Below, piece after piece: positions 42,857 to 54,459 of a stretch of DNA of 64,000 nt. The translations under genes were made by a program, and so were the position numbers. The DNA is taken from contig NC_064823.1 in NCBI RefSeq assembly GCF_024166365.1, forward strand, positions 2,350,924-2,414,923, written 5' to 3'. The stretch's first letter is position 1; each line of letters begins with the position of its first letter. The stretch is from Elephas maximus indicus (taxonomy: Eukaryota; Chordata; Mammalia; Proboscidea; Elephantidae). Below the pieces are notes generated by a model. The model did no database searches and was not told the origin of the DNA. It was given only the letters and a program-made list of their open reading frames with translations.

Positions 42857-43989
42857 CAATAGCAATAAAAATAAGATTTCTAGTACTTCCTAGTTAAATC
42901 TAATAATTTAGCATACTTTTATTTCCATCACTTCATTTACCCTTGTCCTTACTGGACCTTGCTTCTTTAGAATTACAGAATAAGATACTTGTTTTATTTA
43001 TTTATTTTTTTACAGTTTTCTTTACCATGTACATCTTAAATTTCAAATTGTTTTTGGCTTTATAACTGATTTTGTAACCATTTTTCAGTGTTTACATTTA
43101 CTTCACTACTTAACAGGGTTTTATGTGTCCTCCAACACATTTATACCACAACTTCCTCGTTCTTCATTTCTTTATTTTAAATTCCCCCTCAGTTATTTGG
43201 AAGACAGTTATTTTGAGTACATTTTTTGAGGAACAGTACATATAAGCACTCTTTTTACATTTTGTGAAATGTTTTCCCATTGCTTTTACACATGAATAAT
43301 AACTTACCTAGGTATAAAATTACTTGATTGCATAGTTTTTTTGTTTTAATTGTTCACCTGGCTCCTGCTGTTTTACCATGCTTCCCTTAGCCCTACAAGC
43401 TATACTAAGGCACCCAGAACCAGGATCTGGCTGGCTTATTAAAGACAGCTGGAAAACCAGTAGTTGCTACAATCTCATTTCTCAGGAGCACCCTCGCTGT
43501 CATATCTCTACGTCTTTCCAGCCTCTGCTCTAACACACACACACAGACACACACATCCTACCTATGCTCTTCACTTCTTTGTGCTCTTAACTTCCCTGAC
43601 TACGGCAAGCTCCATTGGTTGCCTGTCTAGTAGCCGATCTCTTTTCTAGTTACAAAGTTTCAATTTTGTTTCTGGCAGCAATGTATTAGCTGGAGTTACT
43701 TGATTTCCAAGACCTTAGCCAATTCAAGAGGAAGCTCCGTGTACTTGTAGTAATACCTGCGCCTCCCTACCCTCACTCTTGGCTGATGACTATGCTTCCT
43801 ATCTCTCTGAGAAACAGAAGCCATAAGAACATAGCTCTTCCAAAAGTTTCATTACAAATTCCACCCACATTCTGGAATAAGTGCCTATTTGCTCTGTCTT
43901 CTGTCCTGTTATTATGGCTGCAGCTGTACCTGCTTTTGGCTGAATGCAGCCCTTCTACTTGTGTACTAGATCCCATCCCCTCCTGCCTG
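42857..43989. other. MGAT4D intron 1, A/T- and pyrimidine-rich
   Basis: No gene or repeat family supported. The right part is pyrimidine-rich and may be a decayed extension of the L2. Confidence 0.4.
43533..43557. repeat. Short CA tract
   Basis: ACACACACACACAGACACAC within otherwise pyrimidine-rich sequence. Confidence 0.9.
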
Positions 43990-45745
43990 CCTTCAACTAT
44001 ATCTTCAATTTTTCACTCTTTCCTGTATTATGCCCACAGCATATAACCATGCTCTTTTTCTTCCAACTTAAAAAGTAAAATGAAACTCTCTTGTCTTCAC
44101 TCCCCACTCTAGTTACCGCCCCATTTTCCTACTTCAATTTCCTGCTCTTGCACAACTAATAATAGTTATCCAGACTTCTTGTCTCTAATTTCTTTCCTCC
44201 TGTTCTCTCTTGAACTCACACCAATTCCTTTTTCACCAACATCAGTCCACAAAAACCAAGGCCAACAGTGACTTGCAAATCACCAAATCCCCTGGCGCAT
44301 TCTCAGGCCTCATGTTCCATGTCGCATTCAACATTAGTTGGCAGTTGATCCCCCTCTTTTCCTTGAAACACCTTCTTGGTTTCCCGGACTCCACACGCTC
44401 TTCAGCTTCCCCCTACCTCACTGGCCACTCTGTCTCAGCCTCCTTTTGGGCTTTTTCTCATTTTTCTGACCTATAACGTGGAATGTCCCAGGATTTAGTT
44501 TTTGGACCTTCTCTCTTCTCTATTCATCTTCATTTGCCTAGTGATCTCCTATATCTAAACACAGGCCTCTCTACATACATATGTCCAGGTCAACCAATGC
44601 TCTGTGGCCCAGACTTACATATGCAGCTGCCTACTTGACATTTCTACCTAGATGTAAAATAGGTTTAAATTTAATTGATTCCAAACCAACTCCTGATATT
44701 CCCCCCAAAATTTGCTTCTAGTCGTCTTCGTCTCAATGAATGACTCCTCCGCTTTCCAGTTGCTCAGGGCATCACTGGCTCCTCATTTTGTTCACATCCC
44801 ATAGCCAATCTGTCAGCAAATCCTATCGTCTCTAGCTTCAAAACATATCTGGAATTAAACCATTTCTCACCACTTAGTCCACTACCATCCTGATTTCCAG
44901 CCACCATCATCTCTCTCCTGATCTATCTCCTTCAGTCTTTGTTTCCCTTATAGTCTGTTCTTCACACAGCAGTGAGCAGCAGCCTGTTGTTGAAAAGTAA
45001 GTCAAATCATGTTACTCTGTTCTCATAATCATCACTGACTCCCCATTTTGCCTAGAGTAAAAGCTGGCATTCTTACAAAGATAACTTTTTAACTTCATCT
45101 CCTACTATTCTTCCCCTCACTCATTGTACTTCAACCACACTGGTCTCTATACTGTTTCTGAAAATGATGAGCCTGCCCATGCCTCAGGGCTCTTGCACTT
45201 GCCGTTCTTCCTGTCTAAAATAACCTTTCCCTAGTGAGTTGCAACATTGCCTCTTACAACTAGTTCTGGCCTTTGTTCAGATGCTATCTTCTTTTAAAAA
45301 AGCCTTCCCAGACTACTCTGTTTAAAATTATTATCTCCCCCTATCATCAGTACTCCATATCCTTTTTCTCCTGCTTTATATTCTTTCTTGTACTTATCAT
45401 CCTCTAGGAAACCCTGGTGGCATAGTGATTAAGAGCTATGGCTGCTAGCCAAAAGGCTGGCAGTTCAAATCCACCAGGCGCTCCTTGGAAACCCTGTGGG
45501 GCAGTTCTGCTCTGTCTTGTAGGGTCACTCTGAGTCGGAATCAACTCAACAGCAACAGGTTTGCTTTGGTTTTATCATCCTCTAATTAGGTGTATGATTC
45601 GACATATTCATTTTTATTTAGTTGCCTGTTTCCATTCAGTAGAATGTAAGCTCTAAGAGGGCAGAAGGTTCTGTTTTGCTCATTATTATATCTCCATCAC
45701 CTGTAATATAGTATTAAGCTCTATAAATATTTGTTGAGTGAATGG
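43990..45745 (+). mobile_element. LINE-2 3' half, split by an AfroSINE
   Basis: The sequence follows L2: GCAGCTGCCTACTTGACATT, AGCCACCATCATCTCTC, CTCAGGGCTCTTGCACTTG, AGAATGTAAGCTCTAAGAGG and the end ATAAATATTTGTTGAGTGAA. The ORF is lost. An AfroSINE sits at 45407-45572. Confidence 0.82.
45407..45572 (+). mobile_element. AfroSINE with 12-bp target duplication, inserted in L2
   Basis: A plus-strand copy flanked by TATCATCCTCTA at 45395-45406 and 45573-45584. Confidence 0.95.
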
Positions 45746-47967
45746 ATTGGATGGCCACGTGACAAGTTTTGGCTAGTGAGATGTAGGTGGAAGTCTGTGA
45801 GAAGAGAATTACTTCCCAAAGAAAAACTCTTAGGCTTTATTTGCAATTGTAAATGAATTATGAACATGCTGGATTTACAGTGTCTCAGAGAGGTATAGAA
45901 AGTTGCTTTTATTCTTCACGCCCCACTATCTATCTCTCTGCAATAGCCAGGTCCTTCTATCTGTACAGAATATGCGAAATTCCCGGGATAGCACTGTGAG
46001 GAGAGTGATGGCCACCACAAACTGCCAATAAATAAACTGACCAGCCTGAAGGTCTACCTGCTAGTGCTTCAGCTGGAATGACTCAGCTCTGGGGCTCATA
46101 TTAGGAGACCTTCGAGGGGCTGCTGAAAAAAATTAACCCAGAAGATCAAATCCTCCATCTTTTCCTAACTGAGTGATTGGTGTGGGAGGCTTAAAGTGTG
46201 GCTTGGATCTAGAAGTGCACTTTCACTTTGGTTGTCCTTTCTCTGGATGTGGATTAAGGTAGGAAACTGTCTTGTGTCACCACTCACTCAGTGGCAAAGC
46301 CTGAAGGTAGAGGATCTTGAGGTACGATGACTCTGCTGTAGCAGGTCAAGAATTTTGCACATGGATGTGACCCAGCACCCAGTGCTGGAAAACTGTCTTA
46401 AATCCCTAGTCTGTAATGACTAGACAACCTGTTGAGTCTTTCCTTAAACGCTGCCGCCTGGTTTCAGCAAGCCCAACTATCCTCAATGCCCAAATCTCCT
46501 TCTTTGTGTGAAGACCCTATTGATGGGAATTCCTGTTGGAGGGATGAATCATATAACATGAAATTGTGTTGCATCTGGCGGACTAAATGGCTAGTACCTG
46601 GAAATGGGGGGTTGCTAGTGACAGACCTTAGAGATGAATCTAGGTAAGTTTGGGTGGGTGACTGGGACAGTGAGGATCCATCCAATCAAGGGAGAGAAGA
46701 CAAAAGATCTTGTTGGCCACTAGTGAAGCAATGGGTTTAACTTTCCCTTTTGTTGTACCTTGGGGTAGATGATCCACTGAAGCTTGGTAGAGAAATACCA
46801 GGATGTTACAGATTACTGGCTGTTTTCTATCTTCAGTAAGTTAGCTCAGGCAAGACATAAGTTTTGTTCCAAGTTGGCCTGTCTGAGAAGGGAAAGATCA
46901 AAGATGGCTATATAGTTCTTTCAGCAGGGGTTATTTCTGCTGTGGCCAGGGATTCAAGACCTCTGAGAACTAGACACTTAGGCACCCTGTGTGAGCCAAG
47001 GAAACAGCAGGAAATAAGACTGGAAATAGTATTTTTATCACTACATTTTCTCCCTCCATTTTATAAGTGGCCCTCAAAATTTTTACTCTCAGATCTATAA
47101 TTCTAGCCCTAATCTCTTCTTTGAACTTGAAACTCATCTAGCCAGATATTGGCTATATACATATTTGAGTGTCTCATAAGCACCATGACCACATTTGACC
47201 CACTCCTTTTTGTTTCTCTGATCCAGACTGACAATCAGGTTAGAAAACTAGTAGTCATGTAAGAAACCTAGTAGTGATTCTAGCCTCCTCTCTCACAGTT
47301 ACTAAGTCTGTCTGATAAGAGCTCACAGGTATTTAATTTCTCTTGCTCCTTCCCTATTTCTTGATCCTTTCATCTGTTTTAGTCTTTTATCATCTCTCAC
47401 TTAAAATTATTAATATTGTAGGTTCATAACTGGTGGTTTCTCTAACTTATTTTTGCCATCCTCAAATAATCTTCTGTAAGGCCACTGGAAAGATCTTTCC
47501 AAAATACACGTTTCACCATGTTGCACTTAATAGTCTTCAGTCATACTTCTCAGTTGGAAAGGTGTCCCATGATGGTCTGCAGTGGTGTTCCAAGATGTAT
47601 AGAAAGTCACTTGGAAAAAAATTATTATTTGAGGGGCTCCATTACCTTTATATTAAAACAAATACATACTATGGACTACAAAATTTTCACACGTATTAAA
47701 GAATCTTCAAAGAAATTTCATGATTGTGGCAGGCCTCTACATGCATCTCTTTTATTCAATTTCACTGCCATTAGAGGTTTTTTAATCAAAAAGTTTGAGA
47801 AACACTGATCTATAGGAAAAAGTTTAAGATTCTTACCATAGTATATCAAAAAGATCAGTAAAACCAGACTATTTTAACACCATCTCTGAATTTTCCCCAT
47901 ATTGCCCCTGAAATACTGAATGGCTTGTAGTTTTGTAGAGACCATGTTTTTTAATATCTCTCTGGTT
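45746..47967. other. MGAT4D intron 1, mostly unassigned
   Basis: No exon or clear element. 47690-47810 resembles the end of an old repeat (GTTTGAGAAACACTGATC). Several 70-98 codon frames have no recognisable product. Confidence 0.4.
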
Positions 47968-48003
47968 GGCCCTCGGTGGCACAAACAGTTAAGCTCTCCG
48001 TGC
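47968..48003 (+). mobile_element. Old AfroSINE, head part, split by an LTR
   Basis: GGCCCTCGGTGGCACAAACA and following bases are the head of an old SINE that continues at 48576. Confidence 0.72.
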
Positions 48004-48575
48004 TGTCTTAGTTGTCTAGTGCTGCTATAACAGAAATACCACAAATGGGTGACTTTAACATCTATTTTCTCACAGTTTAGAGGCTAGAAGTCTGAATTCA
48101 GGGCGCTGGCTTTAGGGGAAGACTTTCTTTCTGTGTTGGCTCTTGGAGAAGGTCCTGTCTCTTCTGAGCTTTTGCTCCTGAGTGATCTTCATGTGTTTGG
48201 CATCGCTCTTCCTCCCTCTCTGCCTGCTTGCTTCCTTGTCTAATCTCTTTTATAGATCAAAAGAGACTGATTTCAGACACACCCTACACTAACGCTGCCT
48301 CATTACAATAACAAAGACAGCCCATTCCCAAATGGGATTATAACCAGATAAAAAACCAAACCCGTTTCTGTCGAGTCGATTCCGACTCATAGAGACCCTA
48401 CAGGACAGAGTAGAACTGCTCCATAGGGTTTCCAAAGAGCGCCTGGTGGATTCAAACTGCTGACCATTTGGTTAGCAGCCGAACTCTTAAACACTACACC
48501 ACCAGAGTTTCCCGTAACCACACAGAGGTTAGGATTTACAACACATTTTTGAAGGACACAGTTCAATTCCTAACA
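48004..48575 (-). repeat. ERVL-MaLR-like LTR carrying an AfroSINE
   Basis: It begins TGTCTTAGTTGTCTAG and ends CAATTCCTAACA. About 163 bases are a nested AfroSINE (48351-48513). It interrupts an older SINE, giving three layers. Confidence 0.75.
48351..48513 (-). mobile_element. AfroSINE nested in an LTR
   Basis: A complete minus-strand copy inside the MaLR-like LTR at 48004-48575. Confidence 0.93.
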
Positions 48576-48748
48576 GCTACCAACAGAACGGATGGTGGTT
48601 TGAATTAACCCAGCAGCTCCTCGGAAGAAAGGCCTGGTGACCTACTTCTGAAAGATCACAGCCCTTGAAACCCTGTAGATCTTAGTTCTACCCTGATACA
48701 GATGGAGTTGCCATGAGTTGGAATTGACTCGACGGCAGCTGGCTTTTC
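48576..48748 (+). mobile_element. Old AfroSINE, body part, split by an LTR
   Basis: It continues the SINE started at 47968 and ends GAATTGACTCGACGGCAGCT. The intervening 572 bases are an LTR. Confidence 0.8.
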
Positions 48749-49400
48749 TTCCTTTTCCGCTCTGTGGGACCAGAGTACCTTTCCTTGCTTTCTTGGTTGT
48801 CCTACAACGCTTGCCCTTTCAAGAGGCTGCTCAGGTATCATCCTCCAGGTTCTTTCTCTGACTTCCCTCGTCTCTCCTCCCAGCCTGCCTAGGTTTCTCT
48901 TTTCTTTGCATAACATTGTCATTTAGAAGCCAGAAGTGAACCTTAATTCTGCATTTATTTCAAGAGCTATTCTCATTTTATTCTCCCTGAGAGGGCATTT
49001 TTGGGGTGAACACTTGGAATTTCTCTTACTATCTCATTACTTCTGTCATAAGAAACAGAGAGTCATCTGACTGGTGAGATTGGTCAGACCCGAATTCCAT
49101 AAAGCCATGTTTACAAGGGGACGACTTGGGCCATCTCTGGCTCTTTGTAGTCTCTGATTTATGTACTCTCTGAAAGAAGGGCCAGGGCCCCCTCTTTACT
49201 TCTTCCTCCAAAGTAGTAGCACATATGGCAAGCATCCCATCTGTGAATATGTCCCCACTGTTGTCCAGCCTCTCTTTCAACAATGGGGTGGAGGTAGAAC
49301 TTGAGGGGGAGATAGGATATTTGAGTGCACTCTGTTATACATCCGTTAATAAGAAGACCCGAATAAGGCTGAAAGCCCCCATTTTGGGCTGGGATTACTT

Positions 49401-49583
49401 GTGTTGTTGTTAGATATCGTCAAGTTGATTCTAACCCATAGTGACCCTACGTGACAGGGCAGAACTGCCCACGGGTTTCTCTGGGCTGTCATCTTTATGC
49501 GGAAGCAGATCACTGGGTCTTTCTCCTGCAGAGCCACTTGGTAAGTTTGAACTGTCAACCTTTCCATTAGCAGCTGAGCACCC
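49401..49583 (-). mobile_element. AfroSINE, older variant
   Basis: A minus-strand copy from TTGTTGTTAGATATCGTC to TTAGCAGCTGAGCACCC, with the internal GGAAGCAGATCACTGGGTC section. Confidence 0.88.
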
Positions 49584-49586
49584 TAT

Positions 49587-49636
49587 AGCCAACCCACTAT
49601 CGTCGAGTCGATTCCAACCCATAGCAACCCTATATC
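49587..49636 (-). mobile_element. AfroSINE tail fragment
   Basis: Fifty bases of the tail (ATCGTCGAGTCGATTCC and CATAGCAACCCTATA) adjoin the previous copy. Confidence 0.8.
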
Positions 49637-49741
49637 TGTTATTAATCAGTTAAAACTCAAGGGGAAGGGAGTCTATAACACTGACCATATTACATTGCCT
49701 TAACTTATCCGTTAAATTAGTCCTACCAGTTAGCCAATGGC

Positions 49742-49858
49742 CTCAAACGTACCAGTGATCTCAGGAAGGATGCAGTACCAGACAGCATTTCATTCTTTTG
49801 TATATGAAATTGCCATGAATTGGAGGCAACTCAACAGTGTCTAACAACAACAACAACC
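49742..49858 (+). mobile_element. RTE/BovB-like LINE 3' tail fragment
   Basis: A diverged copy of the final 115 bases of the RTE, ending GTCTAACAACAACAACAAC. It follows a pair of minus-strand SINE pieces. Confidence 0.75.
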
Positions 49859-50264
49859 AATTAGCCTATAAGCTTCTCAAAAGCAGGAACCTACCATACG
49901 TTTTTAATTTTTGTATTTCCATTGACACAGAGTATTTGGCAAATAACAGATGTCTGATTTTTTATTTTTAATACTTTTTCTAATTCCAGAAGCAATATAA
50001 CACAATATGAGAAACAAAATAATTTTTAAAAATAAACAATAAAAATTACATCAAAGATTATATTTTAACAAAATAGAAACTTGTACACTTACTTCATCAT
50101 TTCTGCTGTATGTATATGTACTGTTTTGTAAAAATGAAATTATTTTTCATGTAATTTTTTAGCAGAAAATTGCTTTTACAACATTAAATACTATTTTACA
50201 ACATGGTTCTTCATAACTTCATAATAGTCCAGTGATAAAGGAGTAAAGAGACACTTGCCAAAAT

Positions 50265-50425
50265 ATTTTCCATGTGCTTTGCCACGTGGTTTATGTGCAT
50301 CATTACATTACATCTCCAAGAAAACTCTGGGGCAGCTATCCTTGTGTATCTATAGAAGAAGAAATAGTTAAGCAGCTTGCCCAAGGACACACAAATATTA
50401 AGTAGCAAAACTGGGATTTAATTAT
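50265..50425 (-). mobile_element. MIR element, diverged
   Basis: TTGCCCAAGGACACACAAAT and the upstream CATTACATTACATCTCC resemble an antisense MIR. Confidence 0.6.
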
Positions 50426-50621
50426 ATGCCATTTGGCACCAGAGCCACCAGGATCCTCGAAAGGATATTCTATATTTAGCAAATTTCCTATTGTTGGGAA
50501 GGTACAATGATAAATAACACTGCCTATGTCGAACATCCTTAGAGCCAAATCTGTGTATATATTCTTGGCTGTTTTCTTAAGATTAATTCTTAGGAGAGAA
50601 ATTTTTGGGCCAATGGGTTTC

Positions 50622-50936
50622 CCTCTGTCTTGGAAGAAGTACAGCCAGAATGCTTTTTATAAGCAAGGATGGTGAGATTTTGTCTCATGCACTTCGGACA
50701 TGTTATCAGGAAGGATATGTGCCTTGAAAAGGAGATCATGTTTGGTAAAGTAGAGGGTCAGAGAAAAAGTGAAAGACCTTCAATGAGATGGATTGACACA
50801 GTAGCTGCAACAATGGGCTCAAACATAGCAAGGATTGCGAGGATGGTGCAGGACTGGGCAGTGTTTCGTGCTGTTGTACATAGGGTTGCTATGAGTCAGT
50901 ACCGACTTGATGGGACCTAACAAAAACAACAACAAT
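50622..50936 (+). mobile_element. RTE/BovB-like LINE 3' fragment
   Basis: The sequence matches the last 310 bases of the other RTE copies, including WIDTVAATMGSN and the ATAGGGTTGCTATGAGTC tail, ending in an ACAAAAACAACAAC run. It lies in MGAT4D intron 1, 334 bases upstream of exon 2. Confidence 0.88.
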
Positions 50937-51061
50937 TATAAATCTAATAGATGCAAAAAATGGAAAATTTCGAAAACAGAAAAGCACAAATAAAGCAAAA
51001 AACCATTGATAATTCTGCCTTCCATATATTACTATTTTTAACATTCAGTTTGTCTTTCCAG

Positions 51062-51175
51062 TCTTTCATTTTTATGTATATGTGTGTGTGTACACACATA
51101 TACACACACACAATATGTATATAGCACTTATATATGTGAGTATATATATATAGTGTTATGTGTATATAGCTATTA
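51062..51175. repeat. TG/CA and TA simple-sequence tract
   Basis: GTGTGTGTGTACACACATA is followed by TATATATATATA stretches, ending about 95 bases upstream of MGAT4D exon 2. Confidence 0.85.
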
Positions 51176-51269
51176 GAAGCTATATTTTATAATTTTGTTA
51201 TTTATTATAGAAAATTGCATGATACTGTTGCTGCACATATGAACATATACGTATATGTTTTCTTTGCAG

Positions 51270-51428
51270 GTAATCAATTAATTAATTGTAAAAGCCATGT
51301 TTTGGAGTTTAAGGAAAATATGCAACGTTTAAAAAACAAAACTGAAAATAATAGCCAAGAGATGATGAAAGTCTTAAATAAAGTGAAGCATGAAATTACA
51401 CAGAACGAAAATCTATCAAGAAACTTTG
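51270..51428 (+). CDS. MGAT4D: MGAT4D exon 2: stem region
   Basis: The exon follows a TTTTCTTTGCAG acceptor ending at 51269 and completes the split codon from exon 1 as Ser. It encodes about 53 residues beginning [13 protein letters not shown], then a charged stretch with many Lys, Glu and Asn residues that looks like a helical or coiled-coil Golgi stem, and ends ENLSRNF in phase 1. The total of 159 nt keeps the frame. The donor is GTTCGT at 51429, weaker than the GTRAGT consensus, but the phase matches exon 3 exactly. The flanking introns carry a TG/TA-rich tract upstream and L1 sequence downstream. Confidence 0.9.
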
Positions 51429-52039
51429 GTTCGTGTTGCATTTGCGTTTATGCCGTGGTAGTTTTATGTTTTGTATATGAAAATTTAGATTTTATGCCTT
51501 GTGATTTTAGGGCTATTGCCTCCCAGTAAACACATCTAAATAAGTACTGGTTTTTTTATTGTGAGACACGAAAAATCAGGTAAGAGACGTCACTGTTATG
51601 CTTCCCCTTATCTCTACCTCAGAATGGTCTTCCTGTATTCTCTCTCTGTGACTTGCAGCACCATCAGCGATCCATCCACTGGGCGCACAATCTCTGAGTC
51701 CTCCTTCTCCCACTTGCATACTTCCATGCCACTCAATGAGCAATCCCACTGATTGATCATCCTATATACGTCACAAATCTGTCCATAACTTTCCATCACC
51801 ATCTGCGCTACACTTATCAGGCCAGCTTCATGCCTCATCTTAACGACTACTAAAATACTCTTAATTTTTCTGTTTCTAGTCTTGTCCCAACCTAACTATT
51901 TTCACTATAGACAAAGTGAAGGCTCCACTGTCCCGTCTATAAACCTTCAGTGGCTGAATGTTTCTCCAGGATAAAATATCCTGTCTTGTGCTGTCCCTTT
52001 TTAGTCTAACACCCCCAAAGTCTCAACCCCTGACAACTA

Positions 52040-52685
52040 CTGATTGATTAGTTCTGTGTTCTATAGCTTTGCCGTTTCCTGAATGTCTTATAAATGGATT
52101 CATTCAGTTTGTAATTGTTGGAGACTGGCTTCTTTGACTTAGCATAATGCATTTGAGATTCATCCAAGTTGTTGCATGACCAATTGTTTGTTCTCTTTCT
52201 ATTGCTGAGTGGTGTGGATCGACTGTACAATGGATGCAGTTTGTTTATCCATTTGCCCACTGAAGGGCATTGGGGTTGTTTCCAGATTTTGGCGATTGCA
52301 AATAATGTTGCTGTAAACAACCATGTACGGGTTTTTTGCATGAAGAGAAGTTTTCATTTCTTTAGGAGAAATACCTAGAAGTAGGACTGATGGTTATATG
52401 TTAAGTGTACGTTTAACTTTATAAGACAGTGCCATTCTGTCTTCCAGATTGGCTGTATATTTTGCATTTCCCCCTCGTAATGTATGAGTGTTCCAGTCAC
52501 TCCAGTTTATCTTAGCCATCCAAAAGTCAGAGGATTCTGTAGCTTTATGTTTCTTTAATCACAGATGATATTGGACAGTTTTCATGTGCTTATTTGCCAT
52601 CTGTATATCTTTTTGGTGAAATATCTGTTCGAATACTTTGCCTGTTTTTATTTATTGCCAAATTTATTGGGTTATTTTCTTATTG

Positions 52686-52751
<66 letters not shown>

Positions 52752-52760
52752 TGTATACAT
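52040..52760 (-). mobile_element. L1 3' portion, minus strand, with TA microsatellite
   Basis: CTTAGCATAATGCATTTGAG, TGCCCACTGAAGGGCATTGG and TGTTTCCAGATTTTGGCGAT are the reverse complement of the L1 ORF2 tail. It lies in MGAT4D intron 2. Confidence 0.82.
52689..52749. repeat. (TA)n microsatellite, about 30 units
   Basis: An uninterrupted AT/TA tract of about 61 bases, likely length-polymorphic. Confidence 0.97.
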
Positions 52761-52779
52761 ATCAGGTGAGTATCTAATT

Positions 52780-54459
52780 TGGAAATCTTTTCTTCCAGTT
52801 TGTGGCTGGGAAGGATGGTTGAATTCAATACTTTAGATTGGGCTCATCTTGCACCTTAATATTTAAATGGTTGATGGAGTGGTATATACACGGGAAAATT
52901 TGACAGAAGCCAAGACAACATAGAAACTAGGGGTAGTTATTGTTGGGAGATAGTTCTCCATGGTTTGCCCATTTCTGCATATCTTGGGAGCAGAGACACT
53001 CTGCTGTTGGTCTAGATTATATTTTTTCAAATTTCTTTTGGTATAGCAAACAACCTTGGGAGATCAAGATAAAGTCTCCGTCTAGTGCACAGGTTAGACG
53101 AGCTTGCTTGCAGCTTATTATAAAAGACTTGAATTCCTTAAACTCGTGATTCTTCAGCTGTGATGCAAACTCACTGGATGTGCAGCATCTACATGGGCCT
53201 TTCTGCAGTGCCCTGTGGGTTTGGGGTCGGGGAAAGAGCCAACACAAGCATGAATCTCATGTTGCTTTCTGTGCTATAAGTAATAAAATCTTTGTCTCTT
53301 GACCCCGGAGTCTTCTGGCAGCATCCATGAAACTCTTGTAGTCTAACTTGTTGGCTTGCAAATAAATTCTAGACCCTTCACAGTTTTTGACACCGGTAGG
53401 AATTCTGGCCTTACATAATGTATATGTTCCAGCATGATCACCACCTTTAGCCTCTTTACTTTTTCCACTCCAGTCTGCCACGGCTACTCAGGTTTTTCCA
53501 CTTCAGTGAGCACTGTCCGTTATTTTTTCTAGACTTCTGGAAGCCACCCTAGCAGCAAGTTTGTCCCATCCCCTGGGGAAGTCCTTTCAAGTCAACGAAT
53601 TCTTGATTATCTAGTCTTTCATCCCATGCCCTTTTATCAAGAGCCCTCAAAATGCAATATTGGTTATGCTCCTCTGGCTCTTCCTAGTAAACACTAGCCA
53701 AGTCTTGCAACTCTTTTTGGTATATTGTCTCTTTTCTCCCTTATCAGACTCAGCACTTTCTTAGCCAGGTTATGGTGGGCTTGAATCCTAATGGGCTTTA
53801 ATCGTAAATGGGTTTAATCCTAACGGGGTTGCCTGTTACCTGGCCAGAGAGAGGCCTCTGTAAAATCTTCCAGCATGGCAGCTAGCTTTTAGTGGTTTTA
53901 CCATCTCTGCACACTGAACAGGTTTAGGGTGGTCTATAGAGCCAACACCTTCTGGAGCTGCCATCTAGATGTTCCCATTCTATCTTTCAGAATCCCAAGT
54001 TTTTGCCATTAGGGCCTTGACTTTAGCATAATAACCCTGCTTTGAGTGAGCATTCAAATACCTGTAGAGTTCTGTGACTCTAACAGTTAGATGTTCTGCC
54101 TGCCATTCAGCTGTGTCTGTTCTTCCACTGTTGGAGATAACGGCCTTCTTGTACATTACCAAAGAGGCCCTCTGAATTTTATATTTAGCCATTAGCTAAT
54201 GTCTAATGTCCCTCAGACCCATTATCTCTCTGTAGATTGTCAATACAATTTAGCTATAACCAGCCAACTCCACTGTCTTTCTGGGCCTTGTTACCCCTAT
54301 ATATTCCAAATGTCCAAGTTATCACACTTATCACAGCATTCCCTTCCACCAGGACATTTTTCCAGGTTACCACCAGTGAAATCTGTAGCAGTTAAGCCAC
54401 TACCTTGTGCCAAGGACTATCTGTGCTCACCTATGATGTGAGGTGATATTTTCTTTGCC
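52780..54459. other. MGAT4D intron 2, possible old retroelement on the minus strand
   Basis: Minus-strand frames at 53017-53247, 53257-53481 and 53980-54192 are in sequence and charged, suggesting a decayed retroelement, but no motif is strong enough to name it. Confidence 0.3.

Noticed and set aside
53017-54192. Possible retroviral gag on the minus strand
   Set aside because: Three frames are in order and charged, but I found no zinc knuckle, capsid motif or LTR to support it, so it is left as unassigned.
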